Assembly (NCBI RefSeq): GCF_028550595.1
Contig: NZ_JAQQGN010000005.1
Location: 186,001-250,000, forward strand
Source: Luteimonas sp. BLCC-B24
GTDB lineage: Bacteria > Pseudomonadota > Gammaproteobacteria > Xanthomonadales > Xanthomonadaceae
Reading direction: 5' to 3'
Length of the DNA: 64,000 nucleotides
Position numbers and translations under genes: made by a program. Position 1 is the first letter of the stretch; every line of letters starts with the position of its first letter. The notes beneath the pieces are model-generated. The model was not told where the DNA came from and made no database searches. It was given only the letters and a program-made list of their open reading frames with translations. Below, piece by piece: positions 1 through 10,594 of this stretch.

Positions 1-1
1 G

Positions 2-478
2 CGCCGCGGCGTGATGGGCATCGACGTGCTCGCCTTCACCCGCGATGCGGACGGCGCCTTCCTGCCGCCGCACCGCTGGCGCCGGGAGGCCGTGGCCACG
101 ACCACGACGCACGACCTGCCGACGCTGGTCGGCTGGTCGCGCGGTCGCGACCTCGATTGGCGCGCGCGTCTCGAGGGCACCGACGCCGCCACGCTCGCCG
201 GGCAGCGCGATGCGCGTGCGGCCGATGTGCGCGCGCTCGACGCCGCCAGCGCCGCCGCGATCGGCGAGACCGGCCCGGCCGCCTGGATGGCCTTCGTCGC
301 CGCGTCGCCGTCGCCGCTCGCGCTGCTGCCGGCCGAGGACGCACTGGGCCTTCCCGAGCAGCCCAATCTGCCCGGCACCGTGGACACCCATCCGAACTGG
401 CGACGTCGCCTGCCGCGCGACGCCGATCCCGCGCCCGCGCTCACCGCGTTCGCCGCCGCGCGGGCCCTGCCCACATGA
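2..478 (+). CDS. malQ: 4-alpha-glucanotransferase (amylomaltase), C-terminal part
   Basis: Only the last ~158 codons are in the window; the gene starts upstream. MalQ moves glucan segments between malto-oligosaccharides in the cytoplasm (family GH77). The visible part carries the family's C-terminal signature THDLPTLVGW followed by a charged stretch and the LPAEDALGLPEQPNLPGT block, where the Asp/Gln/Asn-Pro residues of GH77 sit. The TGA overlaps the ATG of the next gene (ATGA), so it is translationally coupled to treY. With treY and glgX it belongs to a glycogen/trehalose cluster; treZ is probably upstream, out of view. Confidence 0.88.
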   Translation, partial: RRGVMGIDVLAFTRDADGAFLPPHRWRREAVATTTTHDLPTLVGWSRGRDLDWRARLEGTDAATLAGQRDARAADVRALDAASAAAIGETGPAAWMAFVAASPSPLALLPAEDALGLPEQPNLPGTVDTHPNWRRRLPRDADPAPALTAFAAARALPT

Positions 479-2979
479 CCCCGCTGCGCGCGACCCTGCG
501 GCTGCAGCTGCACGCCGACTTTCCGTTCGATGCCGCGCGCGCGCAGCTCGACTACGTCCGCTCGCTCGGCATCAGCCACCTCTATCTCTCGCCGATCGGC
601 GAAGCGGTGCCGGGCTCCACGCACGGCTACGACCAGGTCGATCCCACGCGCATCAGCGATGCCCTCGGCGGCGAAGCGGGATTCGTGCGCCTGGCCACGG
701 CCGTGCGCGAGGCCGGCATGGGCCTGGTGCTCGACATCGTGCCCAACCACATGGCCACCCACGCGGCCAACCCGTGGTGGTGGGACGTGCTGCGCAACGG
801 CCGCCAGTCGCCGTACGCGGGCTGGTTCGACATCGACTGGCGTGCACCGGGCCGCGACGGCCGGTTGTGGTGGCCGGTGCTCGACCGGCCGCTGCGCGCG
901 GCGATCGAGGACGGCGTGCTCAAGGCCGTGCGCGGCGGGGACGGGGTGGTGCTGGACCACCACGGTCTGCACGTGCCGGTGCAGGCGGCACGGTATGCCG
1001 ACCTCGACGCCTGGTGCGCGACCGTCAATGCATCGCCCGCGAAACTGCTCGCCCTGGTGCTGGCCCAGCCGTATCGGCTGGCGTGGTGGCGCACCGGCAA
1101 CAGCCTGATCAACTACCGGCGCTTCTTCGACGTGACCGGCCTGGCCGCCCTGCGCATCGAGCGCCGGGCCGTGTTCGATGCGGTGCACGCATTGCCGCTA
1201 CGGCTCCTGGGCGAGGGCTGGATCGACGGTGTCCGCATCGATCACGTCGACGGCCTCGCCGATCCGGGCGGCTATCTGCGCCGCCTGCGTCACGCACTCG
1301 ATGCCAGGGCGCCGTCCGGCGCGCAACCGCTGTTGCTGGTCGAGAAGATCCTCGCACCGGGCGAGTCTCTCCGCGACGACTGGATGTGCGACGGCACCAG
1401 CGGTTACGACTTCATGGACCAGGTCGGCGGCGTGCTGCTCGACGCGTGCGGTGAGGCGCCGCTGCGTCAGGCCTGGCGTGCGCGCAGCGGACGCAGCGGC
1501 GACTTCGCGGTCGAAGAGCACGCGGCGCGCGTGCAGGTGCTGCGGGGCCCGCTGGCCGCCGAACGCGCGCGCACCGGGCGCGCCCTGGACGCGCTGATCG
1601 CCGAGGACGCGGCCCTCGCCGAACTCGGCGGCCCGCTGCTGCGACGTGCACTCGATGCGGTGCTGGCGGAATTTCCGGTCTATCGCACGTATGCCGCGCG
1701 CGGCGGACTGGACGCGCAGGACCGCGCACGATGGCGCGGCGCGGCCGACCGTGCCTGCGCGCGGACGAGCGACACCGCGCTGCATGCCGCGATCGACGCC
1801 CTCGTCGACGACGCACTGCAACGACCGGGCGCACTCGGGAACCGGCTGCGCACCGCCTGCGAACACCTGTCGGCGCCGCTCAATGCCAAGGCCGTCGAGG
1901 ACACCGCGTTCTATCGTCACGGCGTGCTGCTCTCGCGCAACGAGGTCGGCAGCCATCCGGTCGAACTGGCGCTCGCCCCCGAGCGCTTCCACGCGTCTGC
2001 GGCCGCGCGCGGCGGCCGTGCGCTGCTCGCCACCAGCACCCACGACCACAAGCGCGGCGCGGATGTGCGCGCACGACTGGCCGTGCTGGCGAGCGATGCG
2101 GCGTGGTGGACGCAGCGCGTCGACGCGATCGAGGCGACGTTGCCGCAGGCCTGCGCGGCCGTCGACGGCGGCGACCGCTGGATGCTGTGGCAGACGATCG
2201 TCGGCGCGTGGCCGCCCGATCTCGACGCCGGCGACGCGGACGGCATCGAAACGCTGCGCGCGCGCATCGCCGGCTGGCAGCAGAAGGCGCTGCGCGAGGC
2301 CAAGCTGCGGTCGTCCTGGCTCGAGCCCGACGCCGCGTACGAATCCGCCTGCGGGACGCTGCTGCGCGCGGCCCTCGAACACCCCGGCGCGTGCGACGCC
2401 CTGGCCGCCAGCGCGCACGCGATCGCCGCCTGCGGCGCGGTCTACGGCCTGGCGCAGGCGACGCTCCAGCTGTGCGTGCCCGGCGTGCCCGATCTCTACC
2501 AGGGCTGCGAAGGCTGGGATCTGTCGCTGGTCGACCCGGACAACCGGCGGCCGGTCGACTACGCCCGGCGTCGACGGTGGATGGACGACGCGGGCGTGAT
2601 CGACGACTGGCGCAGCGGCCGCCCCAAGGCGCGCCTGTGGCATCGGCTGCTCGCGCTGCGCGGGGCGCAGCCGGCCCTGTTCGCCGGTGGCGACTACGCG
2701 CCGCTGCACGCGCACGGCGACGGGGCCGATCGCGTGCTCGCGTTTACACGGCGGCATGACGGCGCGCAGCTGATCGTCGCGGTGCCGCGCGCCTTCGCAC
2801 GCACGCAGGTGCAGGCCGATACGCCGGCCTGGCGGCCCGACGCGTGGCCGGACACCCGGCTCGCGTTGCCGTCGGGACGCTGGCGCGACGTTCTGGGTGA
2901 GCGGATGTGGAACGGGGGCGACCAGCCGGTCGCCGATCTGTGGTCTGGGCTTCCTGTCGCGGTGCTGATCCGCGACTGA
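475..2979 (+). CDS. treY: Malto-oligosyltrehalose synthase
   Basis: A GH13 enzyme that isomerises the reducing-end alpha-1,4 bond of maltodextrins to the alpha,alpha-1,1 bond, first step of the TreY-TreZ route to trehalose. 834 aa, near the usual family length. Visible: N-terminal barrel start LRLQLHADFPF, substrate loop GSTHGYDQVDP, DIVPNHMATH (~residue 90), nucleophile region GVRIDHVDGL (Asp256), acid/base region LLVEKILAPGE (Glu290) and STHDHKRGADVRARL (Asp524). The C-terminal GCEGWDLSLVDPDNRRPVDY is typical of TreY. The start is the ATG overlapping the malQ stop; longer upstream readings would run into malQ. Confidence 0.96.
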   Translation: MTPLRATLRLQLHADFPFDAARAQLDYVRSLGISHLYLSPIGEAVPGSTHGYDQVDPTRISDALGGEAGFVRLATAVREAGMGLVLDIVPNHMATHAANPWWWDVLRNGRQSPYAGWFDIDWRAPGRDGRLWWPVLDRPLRAAIEDGVLKAVRGGDGVVLDHHGLHVPVQAARYADLDAWCATVNASPAKLLALVLAQPYRLAWWRTGNSLINYRRFFDVTGLAALRIERRAVFDAVHALPLRLLGEGWIDGVRIDHVDGLADPGGYLRRLRHALDARAPSGAQPLLLVEKILAPGESLRDDWMCDGTSGYDFMDQVGGVLLDACGEAPLRQAWRARSGRSGDFAVEEHAARVQVLRGPLAAERARTGRALDALIAEDAALAELGGPLLRRALDAVLAEFPVYRTYAARGGLDAQDRARWRGAADRACARTSDTALHAAIDALVDDALQRPGALGNRLRTACEHLSAPLNAKAVEDTAFYRHGVLLSRNEVGSHPVELALAPERFHASAAARGGRALLATSTHDHKRGADVRARLAVLASDAAWWTQRVDAIEATLPQACAAVDGGDRWMLWQTIVGAWPPDLDAGDADGIETLRARIAGWQQKALREAKLRSSWLEPDAAYESACGTLLRAALEHPGACDALAASAHAIAACGAVYGLAQATLQLCVPGVPDLYQGCEGWDLSLVDPDNRRPVDYARRRRWMDDAGVIDDWRSGRPKARLWHRLLALRGAQPALFAGGDYAPLHAHGDGADRVLAFTRRHDGAQLIVAVPRAFARTQVQADTPAWRPDAWPDTRLALPSGRWRDVLGERMWNGGDQPVADLWSGLPVAVLIRD

Positions 2980-2990
2980 CGGGTGAACGA

Positions 2991-3166
2991 ATGGACGAGC
3001 AACAACGCAACGCCCGGATCCGGGAACTGGCCCGCGAGATCTGGGACGCCGAAGGGCGCCCCGACGGACAGGCCACGCGGCACTGGGCGATGGCCGAACG
3101 CCTGGTCGACGCCGAGCAGCGCGCGGCGCATGAAGACCACGGCTTCAGCACCGGGAGCGGCCGCTG

Positions 3167-3167
<1 letters not shown>
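2991..3167 (+). CDS. DUF2934 domain mini-protein
   Basis: 58 aa, charged, with the DUF2934 core: RIRELAREIWDAEGRPDGQ, then HWAMAERLVDAE. DUF2934 proteins are small helical proteins of unknown role, often found next to glycogen or trehalose genes in proteobacteria; that link is from knowledge of the family and the position here agrees. It starts 11 nt after treY and its TGA overlaps the glgX ATG (TGATG), so translation is probably coupled across treY, this gene and glgX. No catalytic motif is visible. Confidence 0.85.
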
Positions 3168-5302
<2,135 letters not shown>

Positions 5303-5377
5303 ATGCGGGTGGACTTCGCAGTGGCGTGATCCACCGCTGGCCACGCTGGCGCGCCATCCCCACGGCAGGCGTCTTCC

Positions 5378-6175
5378 ATGCATCGATCGACGCGCGGATC
5401 CGCACTCGGCATCGTGCTCGGCCTCGCCGCCTGCACGGGCGGGACGGCGGACCCGCCGGTGCAGCCACCGGGCGCGGCGGAGACGCCACGCACGCGCGTG
5501 CTGGAAGCCGGTGCGCGCGTGCTGCAGGCCGACGGTCCGGCCGGGCGGATGGACATCTACGTCGTCGGCTTCCATCCCATGAAGGACGCGCCGGACCGGC
5601 AGATGGAGGCCCACCACTACTGCCGCCAGGTCAACGAGGATTTCGCCCAGTGCACGCTGTTCGACGGCAATGCCGCCGACGCCAATCTGACCGGGATCGA
5701 ATACATCGTCTCCGAGCGCGTGTTCGACGCCCTGCCCGCCGACGAGCGTGCGTACTGGCACCCGCACAACGGCGAGATCCTGTCCGGACAGCTCGTCGCG
5801 CCGGGGTTGCCCGACGCGGCCGAACACGCGCTGATGCGCAGCAAGATCAACAGCTACGGCAAGACCTGGCACACCTGGCATACCCGCCACGGCGTGCAGC
5901 CGGGCGATGCGATGCCGCTGGGTCCGGCCGTGCTGGCGTGGTCCTTCAGCCGGGACGGCGAACTCGATCCCGCCCTGGTCACCGCGCGCGATGCACGCCT
6001 CGGCATCGACACCGCGCGCATCCGGCAGGACCGCCAGTCGCTGCGTGACGCCGCCCGGCCGCAATCGGGCGTCGACGCCCTGCGCGCGCACGTTCCCGAG
6101 GCGACGCCGATTCCCGGCGTGCTCGATGCGGCCGCGCCAGAGGCCGGGCGCTCCGCCGAGCGACTGCGCGAGTGA
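5378..6175 (+). CDS. DUF1264 (oil-body-associated-like) lipoprotein
   Basis: 265 aa. Signal peptide with lipobox LAAC near residue 20, so probably a lipid-anchored envelope protein. The rest matches the DUF1264/OBAP family: ARVLQADGPAGRMDIYVVGFHPMKD near residue 50, then HHYCRQVNEDFAQCTLFDG, LTGIEYIVSERVFDALP, and WHPHNGEILSGQLVAPGLP. The plant relatives associate with oil bodies; the bacterial function is unknown. Single gene, 75 bp after glgX, so it may or may not share that operon's transcript. Confidence 0.85.
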   Translation: MHRSTRGSALGIVLGLAACTGGTADPPVQPPGAAETPRTRVLEAGARVLQADGPAGRMDIYVVGFHPMKDAPDRQMEAHHYCRQVNEDFAQCTLFDGNAADANLTGIEYIVSERVFDALPADERAYWHPHNGEILSGQLVAPGLPDAAEHALMRSKINSYGKTWHTWHTRHGVQPGDAMPLGPAVLAWSFSRDGELDPALVTARDARLGIDTARIRQDRQSLRDAARPQSGVDALRAHVPEATPIPGVLDAAAPEAGRSAERLRE

Positions 6176-6284
6176 AGCACCGCGCGTGTGCTGCAGGGTC
6201 GCGGCGGTGAATGCCGACCGCGTCCACCGTTCCGCCACGGCCGGCCTGGCAGCCTCGGCGATCCCGCCGCTCCGGAGTTCGACC

Positions 6285-6914
6285 ATGTCCACACCGCCGC
6301 CTGCCGATGCGCCGATCCGACCGGAGCCGGGCGACGTCGGCGCGTCCCGGACACGACACGCGCACGCCACCGCGTCGGGCCATGCAGGCCCTGGCGAGCC
6401 GGGCGCGGTCTCCGAGACCGCGTGGATCGACCTGTATCGCATCGAGGCCACGACCGGTCGCTCCGGACCGGGCCATCCGCATACGATCGACGACCTGGCC
6501 GAACACGGCGTGCTCCGTTTCTGCACGTCGCCGGCGCTGGCCCTGCTGCACCACCTCGTGACGGCGGAGGGCGGAGCGTCGCGGGTGTGTCTGGTCAGCG
6601 CGCGCGTCGATCTGGTGCAGCTGGACACGCTCGCGAACACACCGCCCGGCGGGCATCCGCGTCGCTCGGTGGAGGCGCGGACGCCACGGGACGACGACGC
6701 GCCCGCGTCCCGGCCCGGCCGTCTGGTGCAGAGCACCCTGTCACCGGCCGATCGCGAAGTCCTCTGGGATGCGGGCCACCCGAGTGCGGGTGCGCTGAGC
6801 ATCGTCGCGCGCACGGTGTTCGATCTCGACCCGCGGTTGTCGGCCCTGCGGCCCGGTGCGGCGGGCGCCGACACGCCGGAGGACGACGCACGCGGGCGCG
6901 CCACGTTCCGATGA
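6285..6914 (+). CDS. Hypothetical protein, divergent RES-domain-like
   Basis: 209 aa from the ATG at 6285; no family recognised at first sight. Its middle and end resemble a RES domain: WIDLYRIEATTG (the family's WRI start), GVLRFCTSPALALLHHL (family: YtSeSlALAlLEvLvH) and ADREVLWDAGHPSAGALSIV..FDLDPRL (family: e.NyLlNPaHPdaa.i.i...F.fDpRL). RES proteins degrade NAD and are usually toxins paired with a Xre/Cro antitoxin. Here the Tyr is Cys, the Glu is His, and no antitoxin gene adjoins it, so it is probably catalytically altered. The long Pro/Ala/Asp-rich inserts are unusual. The RES assignment is a pattern-based inference. Confidence 0.6.
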   Translation: MSTPPPADAPIRPEPGDVGASRTRHAHATASGHAGPGEPGAVSETAWIDLYRIEATTGRSGPGHPHTIDDLAEHGVLRFCTSPALALLHHLVTAEGGASRVCLVSARVDLVQLDTLANTPPGGHPRRSVEARTPRDDDAPASRPGRLVQSTLSPADREVLWDAGHPSAGALSIVARTVFDLDPRLSALRPGAAGADTPEDDARGRATFR

Positions 6915-6928
6915 CTTCGACCCGGCGG

Positions 6929-6944
6929 ACCCGCGCCCGCGGGT
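6929..6944. terminator. Short hairpin between convergent genes
   Basis: ACCCGC/GCGGGT stem with a four-base loop in the 46-bp gap between two convergent genes. No T-run follows on either strand, so it could be a weak bidirectional stop signal at best. Confidence 0.3.
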
Positions 6945-6960
6945 GTCGGGACGGGACGCG

Positions 6961-7836
6961 CTAGGCCGCCGTCGCCGAGCGCACGGCGTCGCGGTACCGC
7001 CGGCTGCAAGGCACGACGGTGCCGTCCTGCAGGTGCAGGCGGGCATCGCCGCTGTCGAGCGGCTCGATCGAGGCGAGCTGACCCAGATTCACCAGATGAC
7101 TGCGGTGCACGCGCACGAAGCGCGCGGGATCGAGCCGTGATTCGAGTTCGGCCAGCGTACTGCGCAGCGGATAGACCTTGCCGCGTACGTGCAGATTGGC
7201 GTAATTGCCGGCGGCCTTGACCCATTCGATATCGTCGGCGGCGACCAGAAACTCGCGCCCGAGCTTGCGCACGAGAAACCGCGACGGCCGCTCGACCGGC
7301 TCGACCGGCGCACTGTCGTCGTCCGGTGCGGCCAGCAGCGACGCCTCGCCCTGCAGCCGGCGCACCAGCAGGCGATAGACGTGCAGCACCACGACGATGC
7401 CTAGAAACGTGCGCGCGTCCTTCAGGTATTCGTAGAGAAACGCATCGCCGAAGACGTAGGTCTCGCCGTGCCAGGCGTAGACCAGCGTGCGCATGGCGAT
7501 CATCAGCCCGACATGCAACATCGACCAGACCACGCTGGCGAGCGCGTAGAGCGGCAGGCGCCGCCACCAGGTGTCCAGATGCACCGGCCAGCGCCCGGTG
7601 AACCAGACCACCGCCGGCACCAGCGCCAGCAGCGCGATCGCACTGCCGCCTTCCCAGCTCGCCACTTCCCAGGCCGCGTAGCCCAGGCCCAGCCGCTGCA
7701 CGTCCATCCAGACCGTGAGGGTATTGCCCACACCGGACAGGAGGCAGGTGACGAGCCAACAGCCGACCTCGACCGGCCGGCGGATGGCGAGATAACGCTC
7801 GGCGCCGGTACGCGGCGCGGGGGAACATCGGGACAT
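6961..7836 (-). CDS. Membrane-bound LytTR-family transcriptional regulator
   Basis: 291 aa. About four hydrophobic segments lie in residues 25-165 (for example VGCWLVTCLLSGVGNTLTVW, AIALLALVPAVVWFTG, FLGIVVVLHVYRLLV). They are followed by a cytoplasmic LytTR DNA-binding domain (~residues 190-285) with FLVRKLGREFLVAADDIEWV, NYANLHVRGKVYPLRSTL, RFVRVHRSHLVNL. There is no receiver domain, so it probably senses a signal directly in the membrane. It is divergent from the acyltransferase gene at 7989, and a regulator of this kind often controls its neighbour; that is inference. Confidence 0.9.
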   Translation of the reverse strand: MSRCSPAPRTGAERYLAIRRPVEVGCWLVTCLLSGVGNTLTVWMDVQRLGLGYAAWEVASWEGGSAIALLALVPAVVWFTGRWPVHLDTWWRRLPLYALASVVWSMLHVGLMIAMRTLVYAWHGETYVFGDAFLYEYLKDARTFLGIVVVLHVYRLLVRRLQGEASLLAAPDDDSAPVEPVERPSRFLVRKLGREFLVAADDIEWVKAAGNYANLHVRGKVYPLRSTLAELESRLDPARFVRVHRSHLVNLGQLASIEPLDSGDARLHLQDGTVVPCSRRYRDAVRSATAA

Positions 7837-7988
7837 GCGCGCATTCTAGGCAGCGGGCCCGCTGCGTCCGATCCCGTTCGTCCCCGAGGTCGCGCGATTC
7901 GTCCCCGGAACCGCGCCGTGAAGCCCGGGACGGCGGGTGACCCCGTGTTCGATGCGCATCCTGGCGTCCCCCGCACCGCCCGCCGCCC

Positions 7989-9209
7989 ATGGACCGCCGC
8001 CACGACCTCGACACCCTGCGCGTGATCGCCTTCGCGCTGCTGATCCTCTACCACGCGGGCATGGTCTACGTCGTCGACTGGGGCTTCCACATCAAGAGCC
8101 CGACGCTGCTGGCCTGGGTGGAATGGCCGATGGTGCTGGTGAACCGCTGGCGCATGGCGCTGCTGTTCCTGCTGTCGGGCATCACCCTGGGCCTGGTGCT
8201 GGCCCGGCGCTCGCCGGGACGGCCGGCCGGCCTGCGCAGCTGGCGCCTGCTGGTGCCGCTGGCGTTCGGCATCGTCGCCGTCGTGCCGGTGCAGGCCTGG
8301 TGCGAGGCGCGGATGCTGGGCACCTACGAGGCCGGCTTCGGCCCGTTCCTGCTGCGCTACCTGCAGTTCCGCCCGTGGCCGGCCGGCACGTTCACCGGCG
8401 CCGACTACGGCTTCACCTGGAACCACCTGTGGTACCTGGCCTACCTGTGGGTCTACACGATGCTCGTCCTGCTGGCGCTGCCGGTCCTGCGCGCGATGGG
8501 CGGTCCGCATCTGGCCGAGTGGCTGACCACGCGTGGACGCTGGCTGCTGTGGACGCTGCCGGTGCTGTGGTGGCTGTTCGCGCTGCTGGTCCTCGCCCCG
8601 CGGTATCCGTCGACGCACGCCCTCGTCGACGACTGGTCCAACCATGCGAAGTACGCTCCGGTCTTCGCATTCGGCGTGCTCGTCGCCCATCGTGCCGCCG
8701 TCTGGGCCGCCTTGGACACGTACCGCTGGGCATTCGCCGGCTTCGCCGTGCTCGGCGCGACGGTCTATATGGCGCTGCGCGTGATCGGTCGTCTGCTCGA
8801 TACCGGCGCCATGTCGGCGGCGGGCCTGGAGGCCTGGATGCCGTTGGCGGGCTGGAGGCTGGTCTCGGCCTGTGCGCACGCGCTGTACGCGTGGACGGCA
8901 TTGCTCGCGCTCCTGGCCTGGAGCGCGCGGCTGCTGCACCGTCCCTGGCCGGGCCTGCGCTATGCGAGCGAAGCGGTGTACCCCTGGTACATCCTGCACC
9001 AGAGCCTGATCGTGCTCGCTGCCTACTGGCTGATTCCGCTGGGGCTGGGACCGCTATGGGAGCCGCTGCTGGTGCTCGCGATCACAATCGCCGGCTGCCT
9101 GCTGCTCCATGAGCTGTTGATCCGCCGCGTTCCCGGATTGCGGCCGTTGTTCGGACTGCCCGCGCGTCGTCCGCCGCGCCATACAGCGCGCACGCACCGG
9201 AGCGCCTGA
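7989..9209 (+). CDS. Membrane acyltransferase family 3 protein
   Basis: 406 aa, about ten transmembrane segments throughout. The N-terminus DLDTLRVIAFALLILYHAG carries the family's Arg and His (LR....H) and is followed by the typical pattern of OpgC/OafA-like O-acyltransferases, which acylate sugars of glucans or surface polysaccharides from the membrane. C-terminal YPWYILHQSLIVLAAYWL is also typical of the glucans-biosynthesis branch. The substrate cannot be read from the sequence. Divergent from the LytTR membrane regulator, with a 152-bp shared upstream region. Confidence 0.9.
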   Translation: MDRRHDLDTLRVIAFALLILYHAGMVYVVDWGFHIKSPTLLAWVEWPMVLVNRWRMALLFLLSGITLGLVLARRSPGRPAGLRSWRLLVPLAFGIVAVVPVQAWCEARMLGTYEAGFGPFLLRYLQFRPWPAGTFTGADYGFTWNHLWYLAYLWVYTMLVLLALPVLRAMGGPHLAEWLTTRGRWLLWTLPVLWWLFALLVLAPRYPSTHALVDDWSNHAKYAPVFAFGVLVAHRAAVWAALDTYRWAFAGFAVLGATVYMALRVIGRLLDTGAMSAAGLEAWMPLAGWRLVSACAHALYAWTALLALLAWSARLLHRPWPGLRYASEAVYPWYILHQSLIVLAAYWLIPLGLGPLWEPLLVLAITIAGCLLLHELLIRRVPGLRPLFGLPARRPPRHTARTHRSA

Positions 9210-9246
9210 TCCGGCACGACGCCGGCGCGGCGGCGCGTCCACGGAC

Positions 9247-9274
9247 GGACGCCCCTGCAACGGCAGGGGCGTCC
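9247..9274. terminator. Hairpin between convergent acyltransferase and DUF892 genes
   Basis: Perfect 12-bp stem GGACGCCCCTGC / GCAGGGGCGTCC with an AACG loop, lying in the 80-bp gap between two convergent genes. There is no T-run, but its position and stability fit a bidirectional transcription stop. Confidence 0.55.
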
Positions 9275-9289
9275 ATGCACGCCGCTGGA

Positions 9290-9799
9290 TCAGCGCTTGG
9301 CGACGGCGTCGGGATCCGCGTCACGCGCGAGGAACTGGGTGGTGATCGAGGGCAGATGCTCGTACAGCCACTGCGCCATCTCCTTCTCCTGCTCGAGGAT
9401 GCCGCGGCACACCCGGGCCGTCTCCGCATCGCCCGCCGCCTCGGCCGCGGCGATCAGCGTGGTGTACGTCGCGATCTCGAGCTGTTCGAACACATAGCCC
9501 GCCATCGCGCCCTTGACGACCTCGTCCGAGGCCATCGAACCGCCGACCGCCTGACCGAAGGCGGCCAGCCGGCCCATCACGTCCTTGACCGCGGACGGCT
9601 TCTCGCCCAGCCGCTCGAAGCACGATTCCAGCAGCTCGCGCTGGCCCTGGGTTTCCTGGATGTGCTGCGTGATGCGCGCTTCCAGTTCCGGATAGTGCTC
9701 GATGCGCGACGACTGGGCCTTGAGCATCTGCTCGGCCTGCTGCTCCATCGCATGCGCGTCGCGCAGCCAGTCGATGTAGTTCTTCATCACGTCGGTCAT
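9290..9799 (-). CDS. DUF892 ferritin-like (YciE-type) protein
   Basis: 169 aa, all-helical, usual length for the family. Pattern: NYIDWLRDAHAMEQQAEQML at the N-terminus, EARITQHIQETQGQRELLE, a central VGGSMASDEVVKGAMAGYVFEQLEIA..TLIAAAEAAGD, and EQEKEMAQWLYEHLP. The Glu/His residues fit a di-iron four-helix bundle. Relatives such as YciE/YciF are induced by osmotic or general stress; the enzymatic role is unknown. A purine-rich AGAAGG lies a few bases before the ATG. Confidence 0.92.
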   Translation of the reverse strand: MTDVMKNYIDWLRDAHAMEQQAEQMLKAQSSRIEHYPELEARITQHIQETQGQRELLESCFERLGEKPSAVKDVMGRLAAFGQAVGGSMASDEVVKGAMAGYVFEQLEIATYTTLIAAAEAAGDAETARVCRGILEQEKEMAQWLYEHLPSITTQFLARDADPDAVAKR

Positions 9800-9826
9800 T
9801 GTGGTCCGCCTTCTACTTGGGTCGCC

Positions 9827-9840
9827 GGCAACATTGCCGA
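9827..9840. repeat. Perfect 14-bp palindrome upstream of the DUF892 gene
   Basis: CGGCAACATTGCCG is a perfect inverted repeat 28 bp before the DUF892 start codon, in the leader or promoter. It could be an operator half-site pair or a leader hairpin; no known regulator box is recognised. Confidence 0.4.
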
Positions 9841-10175
9841 ACGTCCCAGCCTAGGCAGCGCCGTGGGACCACGCGTGAACCACGGACGCCCGCATCGCCC
9901 GGAGACGGCAAGCGCTGCAGGGCGCATGGCGCCGGCCGTCGTGCAGCGTTCACGCTGCAGCAGCACGGGCCTCGACCTGCATGCCTCGACACGGCCGTCG
10001 ACGCGGGGCGGCTGGGTGATCCCCGGCGTGCAGAGCGCGCGACGCGAACCGACGTCACGTGCGTCGTGGATGTCGTCGCAGGCACCGCGGGAGGACGCGG
10101 GCTGGACGGCACGCTCCAAGCGCACGCGTCACCGTCCGATGGCTTGCAGCCTATGCGGCGGGCCGAATGCGTCGC
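9841..10175. other. Intergenic stretch without a recognised gene
   Basis: About 335 bp between the palindrome upstream of the DUF892 gene and the end of the small membrane protein gene. The frames that stay open across it show random Arg/Ala/Pro-rich translations typical of GC-rich antisense reading, with no start/SD pair or motif. I see no terminator, repeat or RNA gene in it. Confidence 0.5.
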
Positions 10176-10571
10176 TCAGCCCGGAACACGGCGCCGGCGT
10201 GTGCGCAGCGCGGCAGCCAGCCACGACACCAGGGCGGCCGGCACCGACAGCACCGCCACATACAGCACACCTGCCGCCAGCAGCGGACCCGGCGCCGCGA
10301 CGATCGCGACCACCGGAATCTGCGCGCTCATCACGATCACGCCCCAGGCCCAGGCACGCGCCGGCGCGAGTGCCCCGAGCAACGCACCGAGCGCGAGCGC
10401 GCCGGGCAGGACGAGCGTCCAGAAGCGCGGTGCGTCCCAGGGCTCGATACCGCCCGACGCCGCGGACACCATCGCCCAGTAGGCGAGCCCGCTCACGGTG
10501 GCGAGCGCCGCGCCCGTCGATCCACGCAGCGGGCGCATTCCACGCACTCCGGGTTGCTCGATGTCGGACAC
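10176..10571 (-). CDS. Small multi-pass membrane protein, unknown function
   Basis: 131 aa, not recognised. Four hydrophobic stretches are visible: ATVSGLAYWAMVSAASG, FWTLVLPGALALGALLGAL, AWGVIVMSAQIPVVAIVAA and LLAAGVLYVAVLSVPAALVS, with an Arg-rich C-terminus (RTRRRR) that should face the cytoplasm. It follows mnmG by 23 nt on the same strand and may share its transcript. An alternative ATG lies at 10538 (MRPLRG). No enzymatic residue pattern is seen. Confidence 0.65.
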   Translation of the reverse strand: MSDIEQPGVRGMRPLRGSTGAALATVSGLAYWAMVSAASGGIEPWDAPRFWTLVLPGALALGALLGALAPARAWAWGVIVMSAQIPVVAIVAAPGPLLAAGVLYVAVLSVPAALVSWLAAALRTRRRRVPG

Positions 10572-10594
10572 GGCAGGACGCGACCGATCGCGAC

